A program made the position numbers and the translations under genes. Below the pieces are notes generated by a model. It was not told the origin of the DNA. It saw nothing but the letters and a program-made list of their open reading frames with translations, and ran no database searches. This document shows, piece after piece, positions 19,403-27,594 of a stretch of 64,000 nt of DNA (its first letter is position 1; each line of letters opens with the position of its first letter). This DNA comes from Actinomadura sp. DC4 (GTDB lineage Bacteria; Actinomycetota; Actinomycetes; Streptosporangiales; Streptosporangiaceae), in the NCBI RefSeq assembly GCF_030406325.1, contig NZ_JAUEQY010000016.1, positions 62,001 to 126,000 on the forward strand, read 5' to 3'.

Positions 19403-19472
19403 GTCATGCCCTAAGCATGGCCCCTGAGATCCGCCCCAGCACCACCTGGACCGATCTCAACTACCGAGACGG

Positions 19473-19703
19473 CTACTTCGCCGTACTCTTGCCGTCGCTC
19501 TCGTCGTGGTCCTCGGCGTAGTCCGCATAGCGGTCTGCGAGGTCCTCATACGACGAGTCGTCGTCATAGGGGTCATGGTCATCCTGCGAGTTCTGGTTGA
19601 CGCCCAGCTCGCCGCGCAGACGGTCAAGATCAGTCCCGCCGCTGTTGTACTTCAGCCGGCGAGCAACCTTCACCTGCTTGGCCTTGGCTCGGCCGCGCCC
19701 CAT
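19473..19703 (-). CDS. DUF3073 protein
   Basis: A 76-residue protein of unknown function conserved across actinobacteria. The N-terminus MGRGRAKAKQVKVARRLKYNSGGTDLDRLRGEL is the DUF3073 signature: strongly basic, then a short amphipathic stretch. The C-terminal half is very acidic (DDHDPYDDDSSYEDLADRYADYAEDHDE), so the protein is bipolar and probably flexible. ATG 19703 begins the conserved motif. It is monocistronic with its own terminator. Its position between purM and the valine dehydrogenase gene matches the conserved actinomycete order. Confidence 0.92.
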   Translation of the reverse strand: MGRGRAKAKQVKVARRLKYNSGGTDLDRLRGELGVNQNSQDDHDPYDDDSSYEDLADRYADYAEDHDESDGKSTAK

Positions 19704-19940
19704 TGGCTCGACCCCCTCGATGGTCGGGGACCCGTCGTTTTGGCCCCACTTACGCTCGCTTACGCATCCATAGCCGGGCGCGACATGACCCCACGCACCA
19801 GCTACGGCTACAACCGTACCCGTTTTGCGCCCGGCTCGGTACGTCGTCTGCGCGGTGGCGGCTCCTGCAGAGGATAGCCGACGTCACGAGGTGGGCCGTC
19901 CGGGATCTCCATCTCAGTGAAGATCCCGGACGTGTACGGG

Positions 19941-21008
19941 TCAGGAGTTGACCAAGATGCCGCGCAGGCGGCCGATTTCGGACATGCGGCGTTCGGCCAA
20001 GCGGTCCGCCGCGACCGCGGGCGGGACGCCCTCGTCCGAGGCGATCTGGAAGATGCGGCGCGTGGTGTCGAAGATCCCGGTCGCCTTCTGCCGGGCCCGG
20101 TCGAAGTCGAACCCCTCGATCTCGTCGGCCACCTGGATCACGCCGCCGGAGTTCACGACGTAGTCGGGGGCGTAGAGCACGCCGCGGTCGGCGAGCTGCT
20201 TCTCGATGCCGACGTGGGCGAGCTGGTTGTTGGCGCCGCCGCACACGATCTTCGCCCGCAGCATCTCGACGGTCTCGTCGTCCAGGGCGCCGCCGAGCGC
20301 GCACGGGGCGTACACGTCGATCTCGGCGCCGGTCAGTTCGTCGTGCCCGTCGGCCACCTCGACCTCGGGGTGCTCGGCCCGTACGCGCTGGATCGCGGTC
20401 TCGGTGACGTCGGTGATGATCACCTCGGCGCCGTCCGCGACGAGGTGGTCGACCAGCCGGCGGCCGACCTTGCCGACGCCCTCGACGCCGACGCGGCGGC
20501 CGCGCAGCGTCGGGTCGCCCCAGGTGTGCTCCGCCGCGGCGCGCATGCCCTGAAAGACCCCGAACGCGGTCAGGATGGACGAGTCGCCGGCGCCGCCGTG
20601 AGCGAGCGTACGGCCGGTGACGTAGTCGCACTCTCTCGCGATGACGTCCATGTCCTCGGAGAAGGTGCCCACGTCACAGGCGGTGAAGTAGCGGCCGTGC
20701 AGCGACTGCACGAACCGGCCGTAGGCGCGGAGGAGTCCTTCTGACTTGATCGCCTGAGGATCGCCGATGATGACCGCTTTGCCGCCGCCGAGGTCGAGGT
20801 CGGCGAGCGCGTTCTTGTACGCCATGCCCTTGGAGAGGTTGAGCACGTCGTCGAGCGCCTCGTCCTCGGACTCGTACGGGTAGAAGCGGGTGCCGCCGAG
20901 TGCGGGCCCCAGGGCGGTCGAGTAGATGGCGATGATCGCCTTGAGGCCGGTGGCCTCGTCATGGCAGAAGACGACCTGTTCGTGGGGGACGCCGAAGACC
21001 TTCGTCAC
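19941..21008 (-). CDS. vdh: Leucine/valine dehydrogenase (Glu/Leu/Phe/Val dehydrogenase family)
   Basis: NAD-dependent oxidative deamination of branched-chain amino acids to 2-oxo acids, the direct substrates of a branched-chain 2-oxo acid dehydrogenase such as may be encoded at 0.4-2.5 kb. The 355 residues have the dehydrogenase core [49 protein letters not shown] with the catalytic lysines. The Rossmann motif is [17 protein letters not shown], followed by [10 protein letters not shown] and [14 protein letters not shown] 21008 is chosen for its GAGGAG site 8 bases upstream; the open frame beyond it is promoter sequence. The label vdh rests on synteny with bldC as well as on the family. Confidence 0.93.
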   Translation of the reverse strand: MTKVFGVPHEQVVFCHDEATGLKAIIAIYSTALGPALGGTRFYPYESEDEALDDVLNLSKGMAYKNALADLDLGGGKAVIIGDPQAIKSEGLLRAYGRFVQSLHGRYFTACDVGTFSEDMDVIARECDYVTGRTLAHGGAGDSSILTAFGVFQGMRAAAEHTWGDPTLRGRRVGVEGVGKVGRRLVDHLVADGAEVIITDVTETAIQRVRAEHPEVEVADGHDELTGAEIDVYAPCALGGALDDETVEMLRAKIVCGGANNQLAHVGIEKQLADRGVLYAPDYVVNSGGVIQVADEIEGFDFDRARQKATGIFDTTRRIFQIASDEGVPPAVAADRLAERRMSEIGRLRGILVNS

Positions 21009-21286
21009 TGTTGTGGCTCCTCTCTGAGCGCACACCTGCTCGCTGCCGCGGTGGCGGCTTGAGCGTTGTACCCGGTACCCGACAGCCGGGCGACATGTAC
21101 GTGGATCGCACGACATGCGACCAGTTACGGGAGCATGAGTCCGACAGGATCAGCGTAGGCGCACCAGCGGCCCGCCCGCAGTGATCGGTACGAGGACGGC
21201 TCCGGAGGGCTCTCGGGAGGTCTCAGGAGCGTCTCGGCGGGCGTGACGGCGAGCGTTCCGCGGTGGGATCGTGTCACGATGCGGTC

Positions 21287-22153
21287 GTGTTGCCTTACGC
21301 CGCGTACCTTCGGGTATACGAACCGCTGAACGCCTTCCCCGAGCCCGACAGGTCCATCTGGGCGGCGTATGCCGCGTCGGAGAAGCGACCGCGGCGTGTC
21401 GGCGCGCTGGACGTGGAGCACACGCGTGCGCTGCGGCGGTTGATCGCGGTCCCGCCGATCATCGCTCCGCTCCGGGAGAGCCGCGACGCGTACGTGCGGC
21501 GCGCGGAGGACGTGACGTACATCTGCCCGTGGGAGACGCGGCTGCGCTCGTGGTTGGCGTTCGACCGGTTCCGTGAAGGCATGTCCGAGCAGCTGGCCGA
21601 GATGTTCGTACCGCCCCGCGTCGCCGAGCAGGTCGACGGCGCGTTCGGCCGCTGGAAACGGCAGGCCGGGACACTCAGCCCGCACATCCTGTCGAGTACG
21701 TGGCAGGTCCCCCTCGCGTGGTTCGTACCTTTTGTCGCTAAAGAGCGGTGGCTCGTGCTCGGCGGACACGACGAGAACGCCGGCGGCGGCCCGACGACCG
21801 CCACGCCCGTACGGACGCTGATCTACGTCACCCCGATGGCCCAGGCCCGCCGTCGCGTCGCGCGTGCCCTGAATGTCGTACGACGCCACGCCGGAGACGG
21901 ATTCGATCTCGGCGAGGTCGAATCGGTGGGTCGCTGGCTGGAGGAGTTCCACCCGCACTCGCTGGTGGAGCTCGACTACGGCGGGCTGGTGCACATCCTC
22001 GACGACGCCGCGCTACGGGCCGATGAGTCCGTCGCCGAGGTGGCCGCGGCGATCACGGGTATGGAGACGGGGCAGGCCGAACTGGCCGTCGCGATGCACA
22101 AGCGCGTGGTCTCTCGCTGGCGCGTCGTACGCGCTCTTGAATCGGCGAACTAG
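21287..22153 (+). CDS. Conserved actinobacterial hypothetical protein between vdh and bldC
   Basis: I do not recognise a domain. 288 residues from GTG 21287 (VLPYAAYLRVYEPLNAFPEPDRSIW). The protein is soluble, Arg-rich and Trp-rich, with no signal peptide and no membrane helix. Distinctive segments are YICPWETRLRSWLAFDRFRE, LSSTWQVPLAWFVPFVAKERWLVLGG and RTLIYVTPMAQARRRVARALNVVR. An unknown gene in this slot between valine dehydrogenase and bldC is part of the conserved order I recall from Streptomyces, so it is a real gene rather than a shadow. There is no good ribosome site, and the GTG may start a leaderless message. A regulatory or BldC-related role would be a guess. Confidence 0.8.
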   Translation: MLPYAAYLRVYEPLNAFPEPDRSIWAAYAASEKRPRRVGALDVEHTRALRRLIAVPPIIAPLRESRDAYVRRAEDVTYICPWETRLRSWLAFDRFREGMSEQLAEMFVPPRVAEQVDGAFGRWKRQAGTLSPHILSSTWQVPLAWFVPFVAKERWLVLGGHDENAGGGPTTATPVRTLIYVTPMAQARRRVARALNVVRRHAGDGFDLGEVESVGRWLEEFHPHSLVELDYGGLVHILDDAALRADESVAEVAAAITGMETGQAELAVAMHKRVVSRWRVVRALESAN

Positions 22154-22393
22154 CGCCAATTACCTGAATCAGCGCGCGATGCGACGATACGTGTCGCTAG
22201 AATCACGCAGCGTGACTCAGCCACCAAAAATCGCAGAGTTGCTATCAGGGACTTGCCTGTTGCGCTGAGTGGTGGCATGGTTACGTCTTGTGATGTCAAA
22301 GTGGTTCATCCAGACCATAAGAGACATCAGTGGCACGCGCGAGGATCAAACGCTGGATCGCTGTCATCGGTCCACGGAGGAGAGGCCGCACAA

Positions 22394-22597
22394 ATGTCAG
22401 CTCGTACGCCAGAGGCCGAGCCCCTGCTGACGCCGGCAGAGGTGGCGACGATGTTCCGCGTCGACCCCAAGACCGTCACCCGCTGGGCGAAGGCTGGGAA
22501 GTTGACGTCAATCCGGACGCTGGGAGGGCATCGGCGCTACCGCGAGGCCGAGGTCCGCGCTCTGCTGGGGGGGATCCCGCAGCAGCGGTCGGAGTAA
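22394..22597 (+). CDS. bldC: BldC developmental transcription factor (MerR-like HTH, single domain)
   Basis: A small DNA-binding protein that in Streptomyces oligomerises head-to-tail on direct repeats and delays entry into sporulation. The 67 residues are almost entirely the MerR-like winged HTH: LLTPAEVATMFRVDPKTVTRWAKAGKLTSIRTLGGHRRYREAEVRALL. There is no effector domain, as expected for BldC. ATG 22394 begins the family N-terminus MSARTPEAEP, with GGAGGAGAGG upstream. The 240-base leader (22154-22393) after the hypothetical gene is long and AT-richer than average, leaving room for a developmental promoter. It supports a sporulating or filamentous host. Confidence 0.97.
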   Translation: MSARTPEAEPLLTPAEVATMFRVDPKTVTRWAKAGKLTSIRTLGGHRRYREAEVRALLGGIPQQRSE

Positions 22598-22905
22598 CCC
22601 GGGACCACCCCGACTCCGGGGATCGACGCGCTCTACGGCTCGTCGATGGCCACCGTACTTAGGGGGCGCACCGGTTGACCGCGGCAATCCGTGGTCGGTC
22701 GCGTTGTGTCGACCGCGACGTGGCGGAGCCACCGTCACGGGCGGACGGTCGGGGGAGTCTCACTGAAGTTCAGGTCGGCCCCGTTACTGAATGGGGCCGT
22801 GTAGGGGGGTTCTACGGACTCCGCGCGGGTCGTCTCCGGCCTGGAGGGGCCATCGTTCCTATGAGGATCGACGGCCGCTTCGGACTGGAGACGACTCACG
22901 CTGAA

Positions 22906-22950
22906 GGTACGGAGCCCCGCCCGCGAAATCGACCGGGCGGGCTCCGTACC
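22906..22950. terminator. Large hairpin downstream of bldC
   Basis: The arms begin GGTACGGAGCCC and end GGGCTCCGTACC, separated by a GC-rich inner part (CGCCCG / CGGGCG around CGAAATCGAC). The stem is about 17 pairs with one unpaired base. It could be a terminator 310 bases past bldC or part of a structured RNA; there is no U tract. Confidence 0.5.
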
Positions 22951-22965
22951 GCCGCAAACCGCCGG

Positions 22966-22988
22966 GGGCCGCGCATTCTGCGCGGCCC
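22966..22988. other. Second hairpin, 10-bp stem with 3-base loop
   Basis: GGGCCGCGCA (22966-22975), loop TTC, TGCGCGGCCC (22979-22988). It follows the first hairpin by 15 bases. Tandem stems of this sort fit a double terminator or an RNA element. Confidence 0.45.
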
Positions 22989-24134
22989 TGAGGCACTGGC
23001 GGTGCCCATAACCGCCGCGACACGCCCAAAGGGCCTAAGACACGCCCGAGACGTCGACCTAGCGCAAGTCCGCCTGACGCGAAACGCCCAAGGGGGGAGT
23101 CGGGAGGCGCGGCATACGACATGCGTCGGCGGCACTGGTCTTGTCTTCCGAGGCACAGCGAGCCGCAGTACGCGACCGGCGACACGCCGAGCCGCTGTCA
23201 CGGACACCAAGCCCGAACGCTCTGCAGAGGACCACCGGATACGGCTTGTTCCACGGCCGACCGGGTCGGACGGCTCGAATCGGCAGATGGGCGGAGGCGC
23301 CGCTCCCGGCCGAGGGTATGAAGCCCCGGCCGGATGCCTGCGGCTGCGATACGTGACGGCCGTGGCGTCCTTTCTGGGACGGCCGCCAGGATCGGTGGCG
23401 TCTGGCGTCGGCTCGAGGCCTGTACGTGTGCGACGAGCATGGGCTTGGAACTGCAACTCGCGCCCGAGGGGCCGGCTTCGACGATCACGGTGTTGAGAAC
23501 GCCTGGGCCGGTGACGTGCTGGAGCAGCTCGATTCGCCCTTCCTGCCACGCATGGCCGTCGCGTTCCGGGCCTTCCGGGATGCGCCGCGCGCAAAAGCCG
23601 CAGGGCGGCTCGTTCCACCTGTTCCGCACCGTTCACCGAGGTGCGGTCGCCACCTGCTCGACACGCGCCGGTACCGCGCACTCTGCACCGCCGAAGCGCG
23701 GGCCTCCGGCCTGCGCCGCGCCCCGCGCCGGGAGCGATCGACGCCCCGCCGGGCGGTCTGGGCGCGTTTCCGGGGCGGTGGCGGGTCGTGCCGACCCAAA
23801 GGCTGCGGACCGCGCTCCGCGTACGCGACAGCCGGTCTGAGGCCCTTTCGGACGGTTAGGGCGAGGCCGGGCGGGATGCCAGGCATCGAATCAGGGCGGC
23901 AAAGCCGTCTCCCTCACGCCTCCGGGCGGCCATGAGTCGTCTCTTACGGGCGGGCGCCGGCCGTCTTACCGGCACCCCGTCCGACAAGCGGCGGCCACGC
24001 GCGAAGATACCGCCCCGGCCTGAACCCGTCGGCCCGCCGGATCTGTGGTCCATCGGCGGCATGCGCCCGTCCGGATCGGACCGCCAATGGACACGCCGCC
24101 GGGACACCGACCGGTGATCTCGGGCTCCGGCTCG

Positions 24135-24869
24135 TCAGTCCTCCGCCAGGCGGCCGAGCAGGGCGGCAACGTCGGGGTCGTGCCGGGCCGCGACGTTCAG
24201 CAGCACGACATGGTGGTCCACCAGCAGGCTTTCAAGCTCGCCCCGCGGCAGGTCCCGGTGTTCGAGCCAGTCCAGGCCCGCCGTCTCCACCGACGCCATC
24301 CACGAGCGCAGCGTGATGCGCAGAACCGGCCCCGGGGCCTTGACGCCGATCGACTTCGTGATGTGGTTCATCACCAGGCCGCGGATACCGTCCAGCACCT
24401 CGCCGACCTCGCCCGAGCGGTACGCCGGCCCGCCGCGCAGCAACGCCACGAAACCGGCCGCGTGGTCCTCGACGAAATCGAAGTAGCGGTTCAGCGACAC
24501 CGCCAGCCGTTCGAGCGGCTTGCCCTCCGCCGGCGGGCGGAGCAGGTCGTCGAGCTGTTTCGCGGCGCTGTGCAGGGCGGCGAGATATAGCTCCTGCTTA
24601 CCGCCGAAATAGTGGTAAACGAGGGCCCGTGACGCGCCCGCCGCGTCTGCCACGTCGTCGATCGAGATGTCCTCGGGCGGCCGGTCGCTGAACAGCTCCA
24701 GAGCGGCAGAGATCAGCTCGTCGCGGCGCTCGTCCACACTGAGCCGCCGTCGGCCCGGGCGGCTGTCAGAGGAACGCCGAACGGCCTGCGCAGGCTCATG
24801 CCCGTCTACTGCGCGATCACCCACGCTTGGCAGCGTATCCGAGCCCGCGTCCAATACAGGGCCGCCCAT
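24135..24869 (-). CDS. TetR/AcrR-family transcriptional regulator
   Basis: A 244-residue regulator with the HTH at roughly residues 45-95 (RRDELISAALELFSDRPPEDISIDDVADAAGASRALVYHYFGGKQELYLAAL). The C-terminal ligand domain is helical (LAVSLNRYFDFVEDHAAGFVALLRGGPAYR ... LRITLRSWMASVETAGLDWLEHRDLPR). ATG 24869 is the only methionine start before the HTH, giving an unusually long 40-residue variable N-terminus, so the true start may be a later non-ATG codon. It is divergent from the LacI gene (191 bases between starts). No obvious target operon is adjacent; the non-coding region at 22.6-24.1 kb lies downstream. Confidence 0.85.
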   Translation of the reverse strand: MGGPVLDAGSDTLPSVGDRAVDGHEPAQAVRRSSDSRPGRRRLSVDERRDELISAALELFSDRPPEDISIDDVADAAGASRALVYHYFGGKQELYLAALHSAAKQLDDLLRPPAEGKPLERLAVSLNRYFDFVEDHAAGFVALLRGGPAYRSGEVGEVLDGIRGLVMNHITKSIGVKAPGPVLRITLRSWMASVETAGLDWLEHRDLPRGELESLLVDHHVVLLNVAARHDPDVAALLGRLAED

Positions 24870-25060
24870 GCCAGGTCAGACCTGGAACGGCGGCTCCTGA
24901 ACCACCTAGTGACCATGCCCGAAAGTCCACTCGTGGTCGCCCGTTACGCACTGTTACAGCCGCCAAGGGCGTTCTGGGGGCATCATGGCATCTCCTCCCT
25001 TGCGGCGGTCCGTCTGTTTCTGTCCGGATTCAGTGGGTCGCGCGTGACCCAGGAGAGTCG

Positions 25061-26089
25061 ATGGCAGCGAAGGACGAACGCCGGGAGAAGGTTGTGGCTT
25101 CCAAGCCCACCATTCGTAACGTGGCGGAGCGAGCGGGTGTGTCGAAGTCGCTGGTCTCGCTCGTCATGCGCGGCTCGCCGCATGTCAGCGAGCAGCGCCG
25201 GCAGGCCGTACTCAAGGCCGCACGAGAGCTCGGTTACCGGCCGAACGCGGTCGCCCGCAGCCTGGTCGAGGGCCGTACGCGCCTGATCGGGGCGCTGGTC
25301 GCCGACCTGCACAACCCGTTCTTCGCGGAGTTCCTCGACGGCTTGCAGGAGAGTCTGCACGGCGAAGGACTGCGCATGCTCGTCGGCAGCGGCCGCTGGG
25401 ACCCGCACTTCGAGGCGGAGGCGGTCGAGGCGTTCCTGGAGATGCGGGTGGACGGGCTCGTCCTCCTCAGCGTCGTACCCGACTCCCTCAGCGAGGCGTC
25501 CAAGAGCGTTCCGGTCGTCGTCGTGGGCGAGCGCGACGTCGGCGGCGTCGACATCGTCGTGGACGACGACGAACTCGGCGCGCGGCTCGCCGTCGACCAC
25601 CTCGTGGGGCTCGGGCACGACCGGATCGCCCACATCGAGGGCGCGCCGTCGACCACCGCGCACTACCGGCGGACCGGGTATGAGTCCGCGATGCGCCGTC
25701 ACCACCTCGACGACCGGATCGTCGTCGAGCCCGGGGACTTCACCGAAGAGGGCGGCTACCGCGCCGCGCGCAAGCTGCTGGCCCGTGACCCGCGGCCCAC
25801 GGCGATCTTCGCGCCCAACGACCTGGTCGCCACCGGGGTCCTCAGCGCTGCGGACGAGCTCGGTTTGCACGTGCCGGACGACGTCTCGATCGTCGGGTAC
25901 GACAACACGCATCTCGCCGCGATCCGGCACGTGTCGCTGACGAGTGTCGACCAGCCGCGCCGTGACATGGGCCGGGTCGCCGCCGAACGCCTGTGCGCCC
26001 GGATCGAGGATCCGACGCGCGAACCCCTGCAGACGCTCGTCGTCCCCCATCTGGTGATTCGCGCCACCACCGGCCGCGCGCCGCGCTGA
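25061..26089 (+). CDS. LacI-family transcriptional regulator
   Basis: A sugar-type repressor, 342 residues. The N-terminal HTH and hinge are PTIRNVAERAGVSKSLVSLVMRGSPHVSEQRRQAVLKAARELGYRPNAVARSLV. The periplasmic-binding-like effector domain contains LIGALVADLHNPFFAEFLDGLQE, VDGLVLLSV, VVDDDELGARLAVDHLVGLGHDRIAHIEG, and AIFAPNDLVATGVLSAADELGLHVPDDVSIVGYDNTHLAAI. ATG 25061 has AGGAG 5 bases upstream; the frame is open back to 24827 but only across promoter sequence. No sugar transporter or glycosidase gene is next to it, so the regulon lies elsewhere or it acts as an orphan. A small GGGCC/GGCCC stem at 26098-26112 follows the stop. Confidence 0.93.
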   Translation: MAAKDERREKVVASKPTIRNVAERAGVSKSLVSLVMRGSPHVSEQRRQAVLKAARELGYRPNAVARSLVEGRTRLIGALVADLHNPFFAEFLDGLQESLHGEGLRMLVGSGRWDPHFEAEAVEAFLEMRVDGLVLLSVVPDSLSEASKSVPVVVVGERDVGGVDIVVDDDELGARLAVDHLVGLGHDRIAHIEGAPSTTAHYRRTGYESAMRRHHLDDRIVVEPGDFTEEGGYRAARKLLARDPRPTAIFAPNDLVATGVLSAADELGLHVPDDVSIVGYDNTHLAAIRHVSLTSVDQPRRDMGRVAAERLCARIEDPTREPLQTLVVPHLVIRATTGRAPR

Positions 26090-26308
26090 TCTACCCAGGG
26101 CCGCGAAGGCCCGAGGGACGGTAAGCGGCGCGTCAAGTCTGGCCGAAGCGGCGGACCGTACGCCGGCCGGCCCGTCTTAATGGTGGGCACACCAGCCGCT
26201 CGGCGGGCTGGGGCGGATGACGTTGGCCGGACCGGGGGAACGGCCGGCGTCACCATGGGGGACCGCCGAGCGGCAAGGCAAATGGATCATGTGAACCCGG
26301 GGGTGGCC

Positions 26309-26545
26309 ATGCGTGATCCGGAACTGGTGTCATGCGCTCAGCGCGCCGCGAGCGAGCTGGAGCGCGCGTGGGCGGACTGGCGGCGTGCGCGGGGGTTGAT
26401 CGACGATGCGCCCGAGTCCGTCGCCAGTTACGTCGCCCACTCGATCGACCACCCGTGGGGCCGTCCCCGCGTGGTGCTCGGCCTGGACGCGGATGAGGCC
26501 CGCGCCCTCGCCGCCCTGCTCGGCAAGGAACACGCCTGCCTGTAA
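26309..26545 (+). CDS. Small conserved-looking hypothetical protein
   Basis: Function unknown. 78 residues: MRDPELVSCAQRAASELERAWADWRRARGLIDDAPESVASYVAHSIDHPWGRPRVVLGLDADEARALAALLGKEHACL. An N-terminal amphipathic helix is followed by a PWGRPRVVLGLDADEA motif that I recall from short actinobacterial hypotheticals, which gives modest support. ATG 26309 is preferred because GGGGGTG lies just upstream; ATG 26282 and GTG 26291 are alternatives in frame. It is soluble, with no signal peptide. It follows the LacI gene by 219 bases and precedes the lipoprotein amidase by 194 bases, so it is probably its own unit. Confidence 0.6.
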   Translation: MRDPELVSCAQRAASELERAWADWRRARGLIDDAPESVASYVAHSIDHPWGRPRVVLGLDADEARALAALLGKEHACL

Positions 26546-26739
26546 GCCGCGAGGCATCCCAGGCGTGGCCGTCGTCGCCGCAACTCAGCGCGGAGAGGGG
26601 GCGACGACGGTCACCTTGCCGCCCGAACGGCCCACCGGTCACGTCCTCATCAACGGCAACGACCGAAAAGGACGCCATGACCTGCGCTTTAACCAGAGAC
26701 GGCTATAGCCCTCCTATGTGTTTGGCACACTGAGGGGTG

Positions 26740-27570
26740 ATGCGTGCACACATGACTTTCTCCGGTAGGAAAGCGGCCGGCGCCGTGGCGATCGCCGCGG
26801 CGGCGGGCGTGCTCAGCGCATGTGGTTCGGGAGGCGGTTCATCCGCCTCCGCGGCGCCACCGTCCCCGGCGCCCACCTTGGCCGGAGCGTCCTCGACGTC
26901 CCCGTCGCAGGGCTCGCTCGCCGGCAAGGTGATCGTGATCGACCCGGGTCACAACGGCGGCAACGCCTCCCACCCGGCGATCATCAACAAGAAGGTCAAC
27001 GTCATCAACGCGATGAAGCCGTGCAACTCCACCGGCACCGCGACCAATGACGACTACGCCGAGCACGCCTTCACCTGGGATGTCGCCAACCGCCTGGCCA
27101 AGATCCTGCGGGCCAAGGGCGCCAAGGTCATCCTGACCCGCAAGAACGACAAGGGTGTCGGCCCGTGCGTCGACGAGCGCGCCAAGATCGCCAATCGGGC
27201 GCACGCCGACGCCAGCCTCGCCATCCACGGCGACGGCGCGCCGGCGAGCGGTCACGGTTTCCACATCATCGAGCCGGCCGTGATCAAGGGCCACAACGAG
27301 AAGATCGTGCCCGAGTCCCGCAAGCTGGGCCTCGACATCCGCAACGCCTTCCACGAGGGCACCGGCATCCCGTACTCCACCTATCTCGGCAAGAAGGGCC
27401 TGGACATCCGCAGTGACCTGGGCGGCCTCAACGTCGCCACGGTGCCCGCGGTGTTCATCGAGGCCGGCAACATGCGCAACGCCGGTGACGCGGCCAAGAT
27501 GAAGAGCCCCGCCGGCCGTGAGCGCATGGCCCAGGCCCTCGCCCAGGGCTTCGTCAAGTTCCTGACCTGA
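26740..27570 (+). CDS. Lipoprotein N-acetylmuramoyl-L-alanine amidase (Amidase_3)
   Basis: A peptidoglycan amidase cleaving the lactyl amide between MurNAc and L-Ala, anchored outside the membrane. About 276 residues. The signal peptide ends in a lipobox LSAC followed by a Gly/Ser/Ala/Pro linker to about residue 65. The amidase_3 domain has zinc ligands His in VIDPGHNGG, Glu in DDYAEHAF and His in SLAIHGDG, with the catalytic Glu in VFIEAGNMRN. An insert containing MKPCNSTG and VGPCVDERAKI adds a probable disulfide. GTG 26737, ATG 26740 and ATG 26752 are all possible starts with the same lipobox; GAGGGG lies at 26732. It is followed after 24 bases by the methyltransferase gene. Confidence 0.9.
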   Translation: MRAHMTFSGRKAAGAVAIAAAAGVLSACGSGGGSSASAAPPSPAPTLAGASSTSPSQGSLAGKVIVIDPGHNGGNASHPAIINKKVNVINAMKPCNSTGTATNDDYAEHAFTWDVANRLAKILRAKGAKVILTRKNDKGVGPCVDERAKIANRAHADASLAIHGDGAPASGHGFHIIEPAVIKGHNEKIVPESRKLGLDIRNAFHEGTGIPYSTYLGKKGLDIRSDLGGLNVATVPAVFIEAGNMRNAGDAAKMKSPAGRERMAQALAQGFVKFLT

Positions 27571-27594
27571 CTCCGGGCCCGCGAGAATGCGGGC

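Larger units (their letters stand above)
18741..19472. other. Gap without a supported gene; promoter-like AT-rich part and a terminator
   Basis: About 730 bases. The left part (18771-18890) is AT-rich, with the 15-base palindrome at 18771-18785 and promoter-like sequence for the minus-strand gene ending at 18369. The right part holds a terminator hairpin at 19364-19402 for the DUF3073 gene. The open frames between (for example minus 19010-19330) lack start signals and family resemblance, so I call none. Confidence 0.5.
22598..24134. other. 1.5-kb region without a supported gene, with strong hairpins at its left end
   Basis: Open frames exist in all six phases, but none has a credible ribosome site, biased third-position composition that I can see, or a recognisable domain. 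Products are Arg/Gly/Pro-rich in every frame, the usual sign of shadow frames in GC-rich non-coding DNA. Two hairpins sit at 22906-22950 and 22966-22988. The region could hold decayed genes or a non-coding RNA; neither can be shown here. Confidence 0.5.

Noticed and set aside
23260-23300. GGCTCGAATCGGC stretch resembling a tRNA T-arm
   Set aside because: No matching acceptor, D or anticodon arms at the required distances.
22675-23935. Several long overlapping open frames on both strands in the gap after bldC
   Set aside because: No ribosome sites, no recognisable motif, and Arg/Pro/Gly-rich composition in every frame; expected by chance in DNA of this GC content.
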